Notes: generated by a model from the letters alone, not told the origin. DNA of 6,841 bases from Nanobdellota archaeon (GCA_018901675.1 JAHIEH010000032.1:1-6841), one strand, 5' to 3'; positions 1 through 6,764 are shown, numbered from the stretch's first letter. A program made the numbers and translations.

Positions 1-136
1 AAAGTTTTAAAAATACTTTTTTTCTGATGTCTTTATGGTTACGGCATTAACTGATTCGCTGGCAATACCCATCTTTTAATAGCTGAAGCTTTATTCTTTG
101 TTAATTCTAAATTGAACAAATTTTATATCAAATAAA
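1..136. other. Intergenic leader upstream of the deoxyhypusine synthase gene, no gene supported
   Basis: This AT-rich stretch has stops in all three plus frames. The only minus-strand reading frame starting with ATG (72 down to 7) is 21 codons long and resembles nothing I know. An in-frame stop at 113-115 precedes the synthase start. A TATA-like TTTATATC lies at 122-129 but is too close to the ATG at 137 to serve it by the usual archaeal spacing. A weak inverted repeat AAATT/AATTT lies at 108-122. The promoter of the downstream pair is probably here, but I cannot place it with confidence. Confidence 0.4.
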
Positions 137-1087
137 ATGAAAAAAGTTAAGGATTTTTTTTGGAAGAGAAATATGCAAGTGAATGAGTTAGTTGAACAAC
201 TTGGAAGTGTTGGTTTTCAGAGTTATGAGCTGAGTGTTGCAAGAGATGTTGTTTTAAAAATGAAAAGAAACAATGCTAAAATATTTTTGACATTCACATC
301 CAATATGGTTTCATCAGGATTAAGAGGATTTTTTGCACAGTTAATAAAACTTGGAATTGCAGACATTGTGGTAACAACTTCTGGAAGCATTGAAGAAGAT
401 ATTATGAAAGCACTTGGAGAGGATTTTCAATTCAGCAGTTTTAATGCCGACGATGTTCAGCTGCATGAGAAAGGGGAGAATAGAATTGGAAATCTGGCAA
501 TAAGAAACGAGAGTTATATGAAGTTTGAGGATAAAATGTCGGAATTTTTAGGGGAAATTTACGGGAAGAAAAAGAGGATATCTGGAGTTGAATTGCTGAA
601 AGAGATTGGTTTGCTTTTAGAAAAAGAAAAAGATTTTGAAAATTCTTTTTTGTATCAGGCAGCGAAAAACGATGTTCCAATTTTTTGCCCGGGAATTGTG
701 GATAGTTCATTTGGTTTTCAGCTTTTTATGTTTCAGCAGAAGCATGACGATTTTATTGTGGATACAATCCAAGACATGAATAAAATAATCACTGATTTAA
801 ATTTCGAGGAGAAAAAGGGGTTGATAACTTTAGGGGGAAGCATAAGCAAGCATTATGCTGTTTTTGCTGCTTTGCTTTCAGGAGGATTTGATTATGCGGT
901 TTACCTTACAACTTCACATGCATCATCAGGGTCAATGTCAGGAGCAACAACACAAGAGGCAAAATCATGGGGAAAGATTAAAGATGATGGAGAAGCTGCA
1001 ACTGTTATAGGCGATGTTACAATCACTTTTCCACTGCTGATGTGCAGTGTTTTAGATGAAATGGAAAAAGAAGGGATGTTAAATTAA
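137..1087 (+). CDS. dys: Deoxyhypusine synthase (archaeal DHS family)
   Basis: The family enzyme transfers the aminobutyl group of spermidine, with NAD, to one lysine of translation factor aIF5A, the first step of hypusine formation in the cytoplasm. The 316 residues span the whole family. Visible blocks are the NAD site TSNMVSSG (54-61) and TTSGSIEED (80-88), the NRIGN block (115-119), CPGIVDSSFG (184-193), GGSISKH (233-239), DYAVYLTT (252-259), the SWGK block (277-280) and GDVTITFPL (292-300). Lys280 matches the human catalytic Lys329, His239 matches His288, Glu274 matches Glu323 and Asp293 matches Asp342. Human spermidine-binding Asp243, Asp313 and Asp316 fall at Phe194, Ser264 and Met267, so the amine donor is uncertain. 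The start at 137 has no Shine-Dalgarno site but keeps the N-terminal block VKDFFWK, which I expect in the family; Met13 (173) is the alternative. The next gene follows after one base, so the two are probably co-transcribed and translationally coupled. A DHS-like enzyme with another product, such as homospermidine, remains possible. Confidence 0.9.
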   Translation: MKKVKDFFWKRNMQVNELVEQLGSVGFQSYELSVARDVVLKMKRNNAKIFLTFTSNMVSSGLRGFFAQLIKLGIADIVVTTSGSIEEDIMKALGEDFQFSSFNADDVQLHEKGENRIGNLAIRNESYMKFEDKMSEFLGEIYGKKKRISGVELLKEIGLLLEKEKDFENSFLYQAAKNDVPIFCPGIVDSSFGFQLFMFQQKHDDFIVDTIQDMNKIITDLNFEEKKGLITLGGSISKHYAVFAALLSGGFDYAVYLTTSHASSGSMSGATTQEAKSWGKIKDDGEAATVIGDVTITFPLLMCSVLDEMEKEGMLN

Positions 1088-1088
1088 G

Positions 1089-2144
1089 ATGGCGCAACCA
1101 AAATTCATCCTCTCAAAAAAGAAAATCCTCGAACAGTATAACATTTTGAAAAATCAAGGATTGATTATTTCTTATAGTTACAAAACAAATGGAGAAGTTG
1201 GAAAAGTTCTTCAAGAAGTTGCTAGTGATTCATGGTTTTCAATTCATAATCTAAGTGAAGTGAAGGATATTAAAAACAAATCCAGGATTTTATTTTTTTC
1301 TCAGGCGTGGAATGAAAAACAAATCCGTGAATTGTTAGAGGCAGGGATTAGAAATTTTGTTGTGGATAATGAAGAGGATTTGAGGGCTTTATTAAGAGTT
1401 TTTGATAATATTAAAGAAAAGAAAAAGATTAATTTAAGTCTCAGGATGAAATTTCAGGAAAATAGGATTGGAAGCGGGAAATATTTTTTTTATGGCTTTT
1501 CATCAAGAAGAGTTAATGAATTAATTCAGGAGATTGGAGGCAACGAATTTATTGATAGAATTGGGGTTCATATTCACAGAAAAAGCCAGAACACGAGCGA
1601 GTGGAACATATTGCAGGAGCTAAAAGACTCTCTGACTAAAGCATCAATTGAGAGGATAGATATGATTAATTTAGGTGGGGGTTTGCCGATTGAATACAAA
1701 ACTTACACTTATAATGCTCTTCCATATATTTTTTCCAGAATAAAAGAAGTGAAAGATTTTTTTGAAAAGGTGAATAAACAGGTTGAAATTTTTATTGAGC
1801 CAGGCAGATTTATTGCCGGGCCCAGTGTAAAACTTGAAACTGAGATAATCCAGGTTTATGATAATACGATTGTTGTTAATACCACGATTTACAATTGTGC
1901 TTTAGATTCGGTCATTACGGGAATAAAAATGATTGTTGAAAATGAGCTTGAGGATGATTCTGCTGAAGGAAGGTTTTATCTTATAAAAGGAAATTCTCCT
2001 ACGAGAGATGACATTTTCAGATACAAAGTTAGGTTAAAAAATCCAAAAGTCGGGGATAAAATTGTTTTTTTAAATGCAGGAGCTTATAATTACACGACTG
2101 ATTTTTTTGGTTACAAAAAGTTAAAAACTGACATTGAAGGATGA
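1089..2144 (+). CDS. Fold-type III PLP-dependent amino acid decarboxylase (ornithine/diaminopimelate/arginine decarboxylase-like)
   Basis: This is an alanine-racemase-fold enzyme that probably removes a carboxyl group from a basic amino acid or carboxy-polyamine. An N-terminal PLP barrel carries SYKTN (29-34), where Lys32 is the expected Schiff-base lysine. GVHIH (159-163) holds His161, which should stack on the PLP ring. NLGGGLP (194-200) is the phosphate-binding glycine loop, and EPGR (237-240) matches the ornithine decarboxylase PLP-contact motif. The C-terminal beta domain has NCALD (269-273), SPTRDD (303-308) and GAY (331-333). The family's catalytic Cys in the Pro-Thr-Cys-Asp motif is Arg306 here (codon AGA). 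At 351 residues it is shorter than typical ODC or DAP decarboxylases (about 400-420) and nearer carboxynorspermidine decarboxylases. It starts one base after the synthase stop, with only a weak ribosome-binding sequence around 1069-1078. The partnership points to polyamine or hypusine metabolism; the substrate cannot be read from sequence, and lysine biosynthesis is a less likely alternative. Confidence 0.8.
   Translation: MAQPKFILSKKKILEQYNILKNQGLIISYSYKTNGEVGKVLQEVASDSWFSIHNLSEVKDIKNKSRILFFSQAWNEKQIRELLEAGIRNFVVDNEEDLRALLRVFDNIKEKKKINLSLRMKFQENRIGSGKYFFYGFSSRRVNELIQEIGGNEFIDRIGVHIHRKSQNTSEWNILQELKDSLTKASIERIDMINLGGGLPIEYKTYTYNALPYIFSRIKEVKDFFEKVNKQVEIFIEPGRFIAGPSVKLETEIIQVYDNTIVVNTTIYNCALDSVITGIKMIVENELEDDSAEGRFYLIKGNSPTRDDIFRYKVRLKNPKVGDKIVFLNAGAYNYTTDFFGYKKLKTDIEG
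2115..2127 (-). terminator. Possible oligo-T terminator of the ATPase operon
   Basis: Read on the minus strand this is TTTTTAACTTTTT, about 25 bases beyond the ATPase stop and inside the 3' end of the opposing decarboxylase gene. Archaeal RNA polymerase terminates at oligo-T runs without a hairpin, so it fits by position and composition. AT-rich coding sequence gives such runs by chance, so this is suggestive only. Confidence 0.35.
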
Positions 2145-2150
2145 TGAAAA

Positions 2151-4790
2151 TCAAAAATGCTCTAATTTAAGGAAATTTTTCTTTTTATTTAACCCTTTTA
2201 ACAGATTAAATATTAATATGATAACTATTGCAGATGCTACCCCGAACAACCACCCTGTAATCCCAATCGGCACTGTTCCAAATGCTTTATTCAATGGAGA
2301 ATAAATTACTGCAATTGTTGCTAAAATAGAGATGATAGAAGCATAAAAAAGATATTTATTAACTCTTAGAGACTCAAATGAAACCTTGTGCCTGAATGAC
2401 ATAAAATTATATGCATTAGCTATTTCTAAACAAATCAATGAAAGCAAAGCTGTTGTTCTTGCAAACTCCATGCTTTTATGGAGAATGTTAAAACTTACAA
2501 AGAAAACAGATAAAGTTATAATAGCCATAGATATTCCTGCTATTGCAAACCAGATTATAAGAGATTTGTTTAATATTTCTTTTTTCTTTCTTGGCTTTTC
2601 TTCCATTATATCCAATGATGAAGGAGTCAATGCGAGAGTTATGGCTGGCAAGTCATCTGTAACAAGATTCATAAATAATATTTGCAATGCTAAAAGCAAA
2701 GGAATCTGCCAGCCAAGAAAAGGAGCTAGCAATACTCCAATAAATAATATCATAAGTTCAGCAGAATTGCAGGATAATTGATAGCTGATAAATTTTCTGA
2801 TATTCTTAAAGATAGTTCTTCCTTCTCTTATAGCCATAACGATAGTTGCAAAATTATTATCTTTTAAGGTCAAGTCTGCAACTTCTCTTGAAACATCGGT
2901 TCCATTTTTCCCCATTGCTACTCCAATATGGGCTTCTTTGAGAGCAGGAGCATCATTAACCCCGTCCCCAGTCATTGTAACAATTTCGCCATTCATCTTT
3001 AATGCTTTAACAATCATTAATTTATGTTCGGGTTTTACTCTTGCAAAAACGACTATTTCATTGACTATTTTAGAGAGTTCAATTTCAGTCATCTTGTCTA
3101 AATCTTGCCCTTCTATTACTCTGCCATGCAGGCCTATTCTTTTTGAAATAGCTAAAGCAGTCTCCCTATTATCGCCAGTAATCATTTTTACTTTTATTCC
3201 TGCTTTCATGCACAGCAATATAGACTCTTTGACTTCTTCTCTTGGAGAATCTTCCATTCCGACTAATCCTAAAAAAACAAGCTCTTCTTCAAAATGGTCT
3301 TTGCTAAAAGAAGCTACTTTTTTGTATGCAATAGCAAGAGTTCTAAAACAATCAGAAGTCATTTCTTTATTAGTTTCTAATATTTTTTTTCTTTCTCTTT
3401 CTGTAAGTGTAAAAACCCCATCATTTCTCTGAATTTTTTTGCAATTTTTTAATAATATTTCAGGAGCTCCCTTTGAGAATACATAATTCTCTTTTTCTAA
3501 TTTGCATAGAACAGACATCATTTTCCTTTTAGAGTCAAAAGGCATTTCCTCCACTCTTTTAAAATTTAAATCTTCAACATGCATCCCTGCTTTTGCAGCC
3601 ATAATCAAAAGAGATGCTTCTGTTGGATTTCCGATTATGTTATAAAAATTATCTTCACCAGTTCTTTCTATTCTCGCATCATTGCAGAGGACAGAACTTT
3701 TTATTAAAAGAGATAAAACATCATCTTCTAGCGGATTTATCTTTTTATTATATAAGACAAAGTCGCCCTTCCCTTCATATCCCGCTCCGGTTACATCCAT
3801 TAAACGATTATCTGCAAAAATTTTGCTTACTGTCATCTCTCCTTTTGTTATTGTTCCTGTTTTGTCGGAGCATATGACTGTCGTCTCCCCAAGAGTCTCA
3901 ATTATAGACATTCTGTTTACAATTGCATTTTTCTGAGCCATTTTGTATGCTCCTTTAGCAAGGGCAGTAATCAAAACTACAGGGAATGCTTCTGGAAAAG
4001 CAGAAACAGCTAAAGCAATCATCAATATCAAAGCATCAATAAGCAGATTTTCTGATGGCGGTTTTCCTATAATCATAAACAATCCCGTGAGTATAGAGAA
4101 AACAATTGCTACAACAACCAGATATTTAGATATTTTATTAACCTTGTTTTGAAGAGGCAGTTCTTTTTCAGCAGCCGAGATCATAGTTGCTATGCCCCCA
4201 AATTTTGTGTTCATCCCGGTGTGGATAACTTTTGCAAGACATTTCCCATTCACAACAAAAGAGCCCATAAAAAGAGTATTTTTTTCAGAGTAGCTTTTTT
4301 CACTTTTCACCGCTGTCTTTTCTATTTCTCCGGATTCCCCTGTGAGTATGGACTCATTAACTAAAAGATCTTTTTCTTCAATAACAATACAATCGGCAGG
4401 AATTTTTTCACCATTTCTTAATAGAATAATATCCCCAGGGACTATATCTTTTGAAAAAATCTCTTTTTCTTTGCCATCCCTTACAACAACTGAAACAGGC
4501 ATTAACATCCCTCTTAAAGATTTAATTGCTTTCTCCGCCCTGTATTCCTGAATAAAACCTGTAAAAATAATAACAAAAATAATTACCATTATGGTATAAG
4601 CAGTTATTGATTTTCCAACAATAAAAGATAAAATTACTGCAAGAAATAGCATGTATATAATATAATTTTTCTTAATTTGCCTAAAAAGTATTTTTATGGG
4701 AGATATAACCAAACTCTCTTTAATTTCATTTAAACCATATTGTTCAAGCTTTTTTTTAGCTTCTTTTTCAGTTAATCCTCTTTTTTCCAT
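2151..4790 (-). CDS. P2A-type (SERCA-like) calcium-transporting P-type ATPase
   Basis: This is a membrane pump that uses ATP to move cations, probably Ca2+, out of the cytoplasm. Its 879 residues are normal full length. In order: N-terminal cation-ATPase domain (about 1-40), M1-M2 (about 43-81), actuator domain with TGES (150-153), M3-M4 with PEAFP (266-270), phosphorylation motif DKTGT (309-313, Asp309), nucleotide domain with KGAPE (440-444), hinge motifs TGDNRETA (538-545) and TGDGVNDAPAL (607-617), then M5-M10. Aligned by eye, all seven SERCA calcium ligands are present: Glu267 (E309), Asn675 (N768), Glu678 (E771), Asn708 (N796), Thr711 (T799), Asp712 (D800) and Glu789 (E908). This favours Ca2+ with two sites over Na+/K+ or H+ transport. 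M4 reads PEAFP where SERCA has PEGLP. The gene follows the membrane-protein gene by 20 bases, has no Shine-Dalgarno site, and is last in a three-gene operon. Manganese is an alternative substrate. Confidence 0.9.
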   Translation of the reverse strand: MEKRGLTEKEAKKKLEQYGLNEIKESLVISPIKILFRQIKKNYIIYMLFLAVILSFIVGKSITAYTIMVIIFVIIFTGFIQEYRAEKAIKSLRGMLMPVSVVVRDGKEKEIFSKDIVPGDIILLRNGEKIPADCIVIEEKDLLVNESILTGESGEIEKTAVKSEKSYSEKNTLFMGSFVVNGKCLAKVIHTGMNTKFGGIATMISAAEKELPLQNKVNKISKYLVVVAIVFSILTGLFMIIGKPPSENLLIDALILMIALAVSAFPEAFPVVLITALAKGAYKMAQKNAIVNRMSIIETLGETTVICSDKTGTITKGEMTVSKIFADNRLMDVTGAGYEGKGDFVLYNKKINPLEDDVLSLLIKSSVLCNDARIERTGEDNFYNIIGNPTEASLLIMAAKAGMHVEDLNFKRVEEMPFDSKRKMMSVLCKLEKENYVFSKGAPEILLKNCKKIQRNDGVFTLTERERKKILETNKEMTSDCFRTLAIAYKKVASFSKDHFEEELVFLGLVGMEDSPREEVKESILLCMKAGIKVKMITGDNRETALAISKRIGLHGRVIEGQDLDKMTEIELSKIVNEIVVFARVKPEHKLMIVKALKMNGEIVTMTGDGVNDAPALKEAHIGVAMGKNGTDVSREVADLTLKDNNFATIVMAIREGRTIFKNIRKFISYQLSCNSAELMILFIGVLLAPFLGWQIPLLLALQILFMNLVTDDLPAITLALTPSSLDIMEEKPRKKKEILNKSLIIWFAIAGISMAIITLSVFFVSFNILHKSMEFARTTALLSLICLEIANAYNFMSFRHKVSFESLRVNKYLFYASIISILATIAVIYSPLNKAFGTVPIGITGWLFGVASAIVIILIFNLLKGLNKKKNFLKLEHF
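2176..2190 (+). terminator. Possible oligo-T terminator of the synthase-decarboxylase pair
   Basis: The T-rich tract TTTTTCTTTTTATTT starts about 32 bases after the decarboxylase stop, inside the 3' end of the convergent ATPase gene. It fits archaeal intrinsic termination at T-runs. No hairpin precedes it, and it also encodes part of the lysine-rich C-terminal tail of the ATPase, so its composition may be incidental. Confidence 0.4.
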
Positions 4791-4810
4791 TTTGAGAAAT
4801 TTTTAATATA

Positions 4811-5407
4811 TTATTTTGATTTTTTATACAATTTTTTCTCTTTCTGCATTTTTTCATATGTGTTTATCCCGAGGGGTATGCCTATAGTCATGCTGATAAT
4901 TAAAACAACAATAGCACCAATAATCCAAAGTATAACTTTATAGAATTCTACAAAAAACAGCATATTTACCCCTATAGAATACAGAGCGGTAAATATAAAA
5001 GTCATGTGCACAATGAAATCTATAACAATAAGCATTCTGTTTTTAAACTCAAAGTTATAATCTTTTGATCTTTCTCTAATTATCCTCGAAATATAAAAAC
5101 CACAGAGGATGATGAGCAAAGCTAAGACATATTTTGGAGAATCTTTTATAACATCTTCAATAAGCTTTGTTGTAAACTCTAAACCCCATATTCTTAATGC
5201 CCATCTTGAAAAGATTAGAAATACTATCAAGCCCACAAACCATGATATAAACTTTAAAGAAATGTTCAATATTCCCCTGGACTCTGGATAAAGCTCGAAT
5301 AATTTTATAATCCTATTAAAAAATCGGGTAAGGATGATTATTACTATGGTAGACAGCAGAACCCCGGAAATTATCAATAATGAAGGATAAATAATGTCTC
5401 CGTTCAT
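4811..5407 (-). CDS. Five-helix membrane protein, MscS-like TM-helix type
   Basis: A 198-residue integral membrane protein with five predicted membrane segments: about 7-29, 52-73, 90-110, 124-147 and 155-180. A basic tail ends in KKLYKKSK. Helices 1 and 3 both run from a hydrophobic stretch into basic residues (FFNRIIKL at 29-36, ISRIIRERSK at 106-115), and IKDSPKYVLALLIILCGFYI (87-106) resembles the conserved TM-helix repeat found in and around mechanosensitive channels of the MscS type. The cytoplasmic beta domain of a real MscS channel is absent, so a channel cannot be claimed; it may be a stand-alone TM-repeat protein or a partner of the pump encoded next. Its ATGA overlap with the glycosyltransferase gene and strong Shine-Dalgarno site indicate coupled translation. 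I do not recognise a specific function. Confidence 0.75.
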   Translation of the reverse strand: MNGDIIYPSLLIISGVLLSTIVIIILTRFFNRIIKLFELYPESRGILNISLKFISWFVGLIVFLIFSRWALRIWGLEFTTKLIEDVIKDSPKYVLALLIILCGFYISRIIRERSKDYNFEFKNRMLIVIDFIVHMTFIFTALYSIGVNMLFFVEFYKVILWIIGAIVVLIISMTIGIPLGINTYEKMQKEKKLYKKSK

Positions 5408-6636
5408 TTTTTCACCTCTTCATAATATTTTATTGTCTTTTGTGCTACTAAATTCCAGTCAAATTTCTTTGCTCTTTCATTTGCTTTTTTTCCCATCACA
5501 ACGCACTCTTTCTTGTTTTCTAATAGTTCTTTTACTTTATAAATAAACCCTTCTCTATTTGCCAAGGCAAACCCAGAGTCCCCAATCACTTCTGGAATTC
5601 CACCCACTTTAAATGCAACCACGGGTCTTCCTGTAATCATTGCTTCTAAAATGCACAATCCAAAAGATTCATACTTTGAGGGCTGGATATAAACTTGACA
5701 ATTTCGATAAAGTTCTTTAAGAATTTTCTGGTCTTGAGGCTTATCTATTATCTTCAATCTTTCCCCATATTTATCCTGCATTTTTTGTATAGACCCCCTT
5801 ATCTCTCCTAATTCTCCGCGAACTGGACTACCAGGACAAACTGCTGTGAATGTAGCATCTTTTACAGACATAATGGAGGGAATAAATTTTTGGAGAATGT
5901 CTACCCCTTTATCTTTGCTAAACCGCCCTATAAACAAAACATTCTTTTTTGTTATAGGATAATAATCAAATAGTTGCAAATCTACCCCATTTGGAATAAT
6001 CACTTTTGATTTTAGTTTATAGGTTTTCTCACCTTCTTTTAATAAATTATTAGAAACAAAGATAGCACCATCGCAATAATTAACTGTATGTTCTATCCAC
6101 GATATAAGGTCTTCAAATTGTCTCTCTTCATTGCTTAGTTTTTTAACCCTTAATTTTTCTATTGCGTGAAAGGTATGAATCCATTTTATATTGTATACTT
6201 TTTTTAATATAAATGCTGCCTTTGTAAGAGCACCATGAGTGTGGATTATATCAAATATTCTCCTTGAATTTTCCCTTATTATCTCTTTTACAACTTCAGA
6301 CTCAAAAATATCATATTCTAATCTTTTTTTAGAAGAGGTATCACTAACTGAAGTTAAAATCTTTCCAATAGTATGAATAATTGCTCCATTCTCTTTGTAA
6401 AAACTATCTTCATCCCCATGACAGAATATATGAACCTCGCAGTTGTGCTTTACTAAATATTTTGCAAGGTTTTGGACATGAATTCCTACTCCAGAGATAG
6501 TCGGTTTTTGGTAATAATAGCTGATTAAAGCAACCTTTAATTTAGGTTTGCTAACAGCATCTATTAATTTCAGAGTTCCTTCTGAGATACTTTTTCCAAT
6601 TTCTAATAATGATGATAAATACGATTGAATTGTCAT
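5404..6636 (-). CDS. GT4-family glycosyltransferase (GT-B fold)
   Basis: A retaining glycosyltransferase that transfers a sugar from a nucleotide-sugar donor; family members build glycolipids, exopolysaccharides or glycoprotein glycans at the cytoplasmic face of the membrane. The 410 residues show an N-terminal Rossmann domain starting at KVALIS (34-39), with the acceptor-site glycine loop SGVGIH (48-53) and HTHG (132-135). The C-terminal domain has IPNGVD (214-219), GRFSKDKG (237-244, with Arg238 and Lys243 expected on the donor diphosphate) and the EX7E motif Glu323-Glu331 followed by GRPVVAFKVGGIPEVI (336-351). There is no transmembrane helix; residues 1-33 form an extension before the first strand that could be an amphipathic membrane contact. 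The ATG at 6636 is supported by a Shine-Dalgarno site. It is the first gene of the operon and overlaps the membrane-protein gene by 4 bases. Donor and acceptor cannot be predicted. Confidence 0.88.
   Translation of the reverse strand: MTIQSYLSSLLEIGKSISEGTLKLIDAVSKPKLKVALISYYYQKPTISGVGIHVQNLAKYLVKHNCEVHIFCHGDEDSFYKENGAIIHTIGKILTSVSDTSSKKRLEYDIFESEVVKEIIRENSRRIFDIIHTHGALTKAAFILKKVYNIKWIHTFHAIEKLRVKKLSNEERQFEDLISWIEHTVNYCDGAIFVSNNLLKEGEKTYKLKSKVIIPNGVDLQLFDYYPITKKNVLFIGRFSKDKGVDILQKFIPSIMSVKDATFTAVCPGSPVRGELGEIRGSIQKMQDKYGERLKIIDKPQDQKILKELYRNCQVYIQPSKYESFGLCILEAMITGRPVVAFKVGGIPEVIGDSGFALANREGFIYKVKELLENKKECVVMGKKANERAKKFDWNLVAQKTIKYYEEVKK
5412..5419 (-). promoter_or_regulatory. Ribosome binding site of the five-helix membrane protein
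   Basis: On the minus strand AGAGGTGA lies four bases before the ATG at 5407, an excellent match to the archaeal 16S rRNA tail. It lies within the last codons of the glycosyltransferase, fixes the overlapping ATGA start, and implies efficient reinitiation rather than pure read-through. Confidence 0.75.
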
Positions 6637-6640
6637 TTTA

Positions 6641-6646
6641 CACCTT
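6641..6646 (-). promoter_or_regulatory. Ribosome binding site of the glycosyltransferase
   Basis: On the minus strand AAGGTG stands four bases before the ATG at 6636. It supports this start over internal ones and matches the archaeal anti-Shine-Dalgarno sequence, though less fully than the site of the next gene. Confidence 0.6.
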
Positions 6647-6674
6647 TTATCTGATTATTACATGGAGAAATCGC

Positions 6675-6682
6675 TTTAAAAA
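6675..6682 (-). promoter_or_regulatory. Candidate archaeal TATA box of the glycosyltransferase-ATPase operon
   Basis: The minus strand reads TTTTTAAA, close to the archaeal consensus TTTAWATA. Placing transcription start about 25 bases downstream gives a start near 6653 and a leader of roughly 17 bases that contains the Shine-Dalgarno site. The geometry is right, but AT-rich intergenic DNA offers many such matches. Confidence 0.35.
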
Positions 6683-6697
6683 TATTAACTATCTAAA

Positions 6698-6741
6698 TAT
6701 GTGTGTTATCCAGAAATAAGGTTACCTCGATAACACACATA
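6698..6741. repeat. 13-bp perfect inverted repeat with 18-base spacer
   Basis: TATGTGTGTTATC at 6698-6710 is the exact reverse complement of GATAACACACATA at 6729-6741. The 18-base spacer contains a smaller palindrome, AGGTTACCT (6719-6727). Both arms lie at one end of the presumed insertion sequence, so it may be a transposase-binding dyad or an RNA hairpin rather than the two termini. Confidence 0.85.
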
Positions 6742-6764
6742 AGCTCTGTTGAACAACAGAGTTT
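6741..6764 (+). repeat. Hairpin just upstream of the transposase start
   Basis: CTCTGTTG (6744-6751) pairs perfectly with CAACAGAG (6754-6761) around a two-base centre, and the stem extends to about 11 bp with one G-U pair. TTTT follows, and the ATG is at 6766. It could block ribosome entry or read-through transcription into the transposase gene, as hairpins at other insertion sequence ends do, or form a cruciform bound by a protein. Confidence 0.75.

Noticed and set aside
7..72. 21-codon minus-strand open frame starting at 72
   Set aside because: It is very short, lacks a ribosome-binding site, has an in-frame stop just upstream and resembles nothing I recognise.
24..86. C/D-box sRNA-like arrangement (CTGATGT at 24, CTGA at 51 and 83)
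   Set aside because: The interval from the C-like box to the first CTGA is about 20 bases rather than the roughly 12 of archaeal C/D sRNAs, and no proper C' box or closing stem is visible.
122..129. TATA-like TTTATATC upstream of the synthase
   Set aside because: Transcription would start near 151, inside the gene. It works only if translation starts at Met13 (173), and the residues before Met13 look like part of the synthase family.
441..710. 89-codon minus-strand open frame inside the synthase gene
   Set aside because: It is antisense to conserved deoxyhypusine synthase blocks and has no recognisable features.
2938..3432. 164-codon plus-strand open frame inside the ATPase gene
   Set aside because: It is the antisense shadow of a strongly conserved P-type ATPase; its translation shows no domain and it has no ribosome-binding site context.
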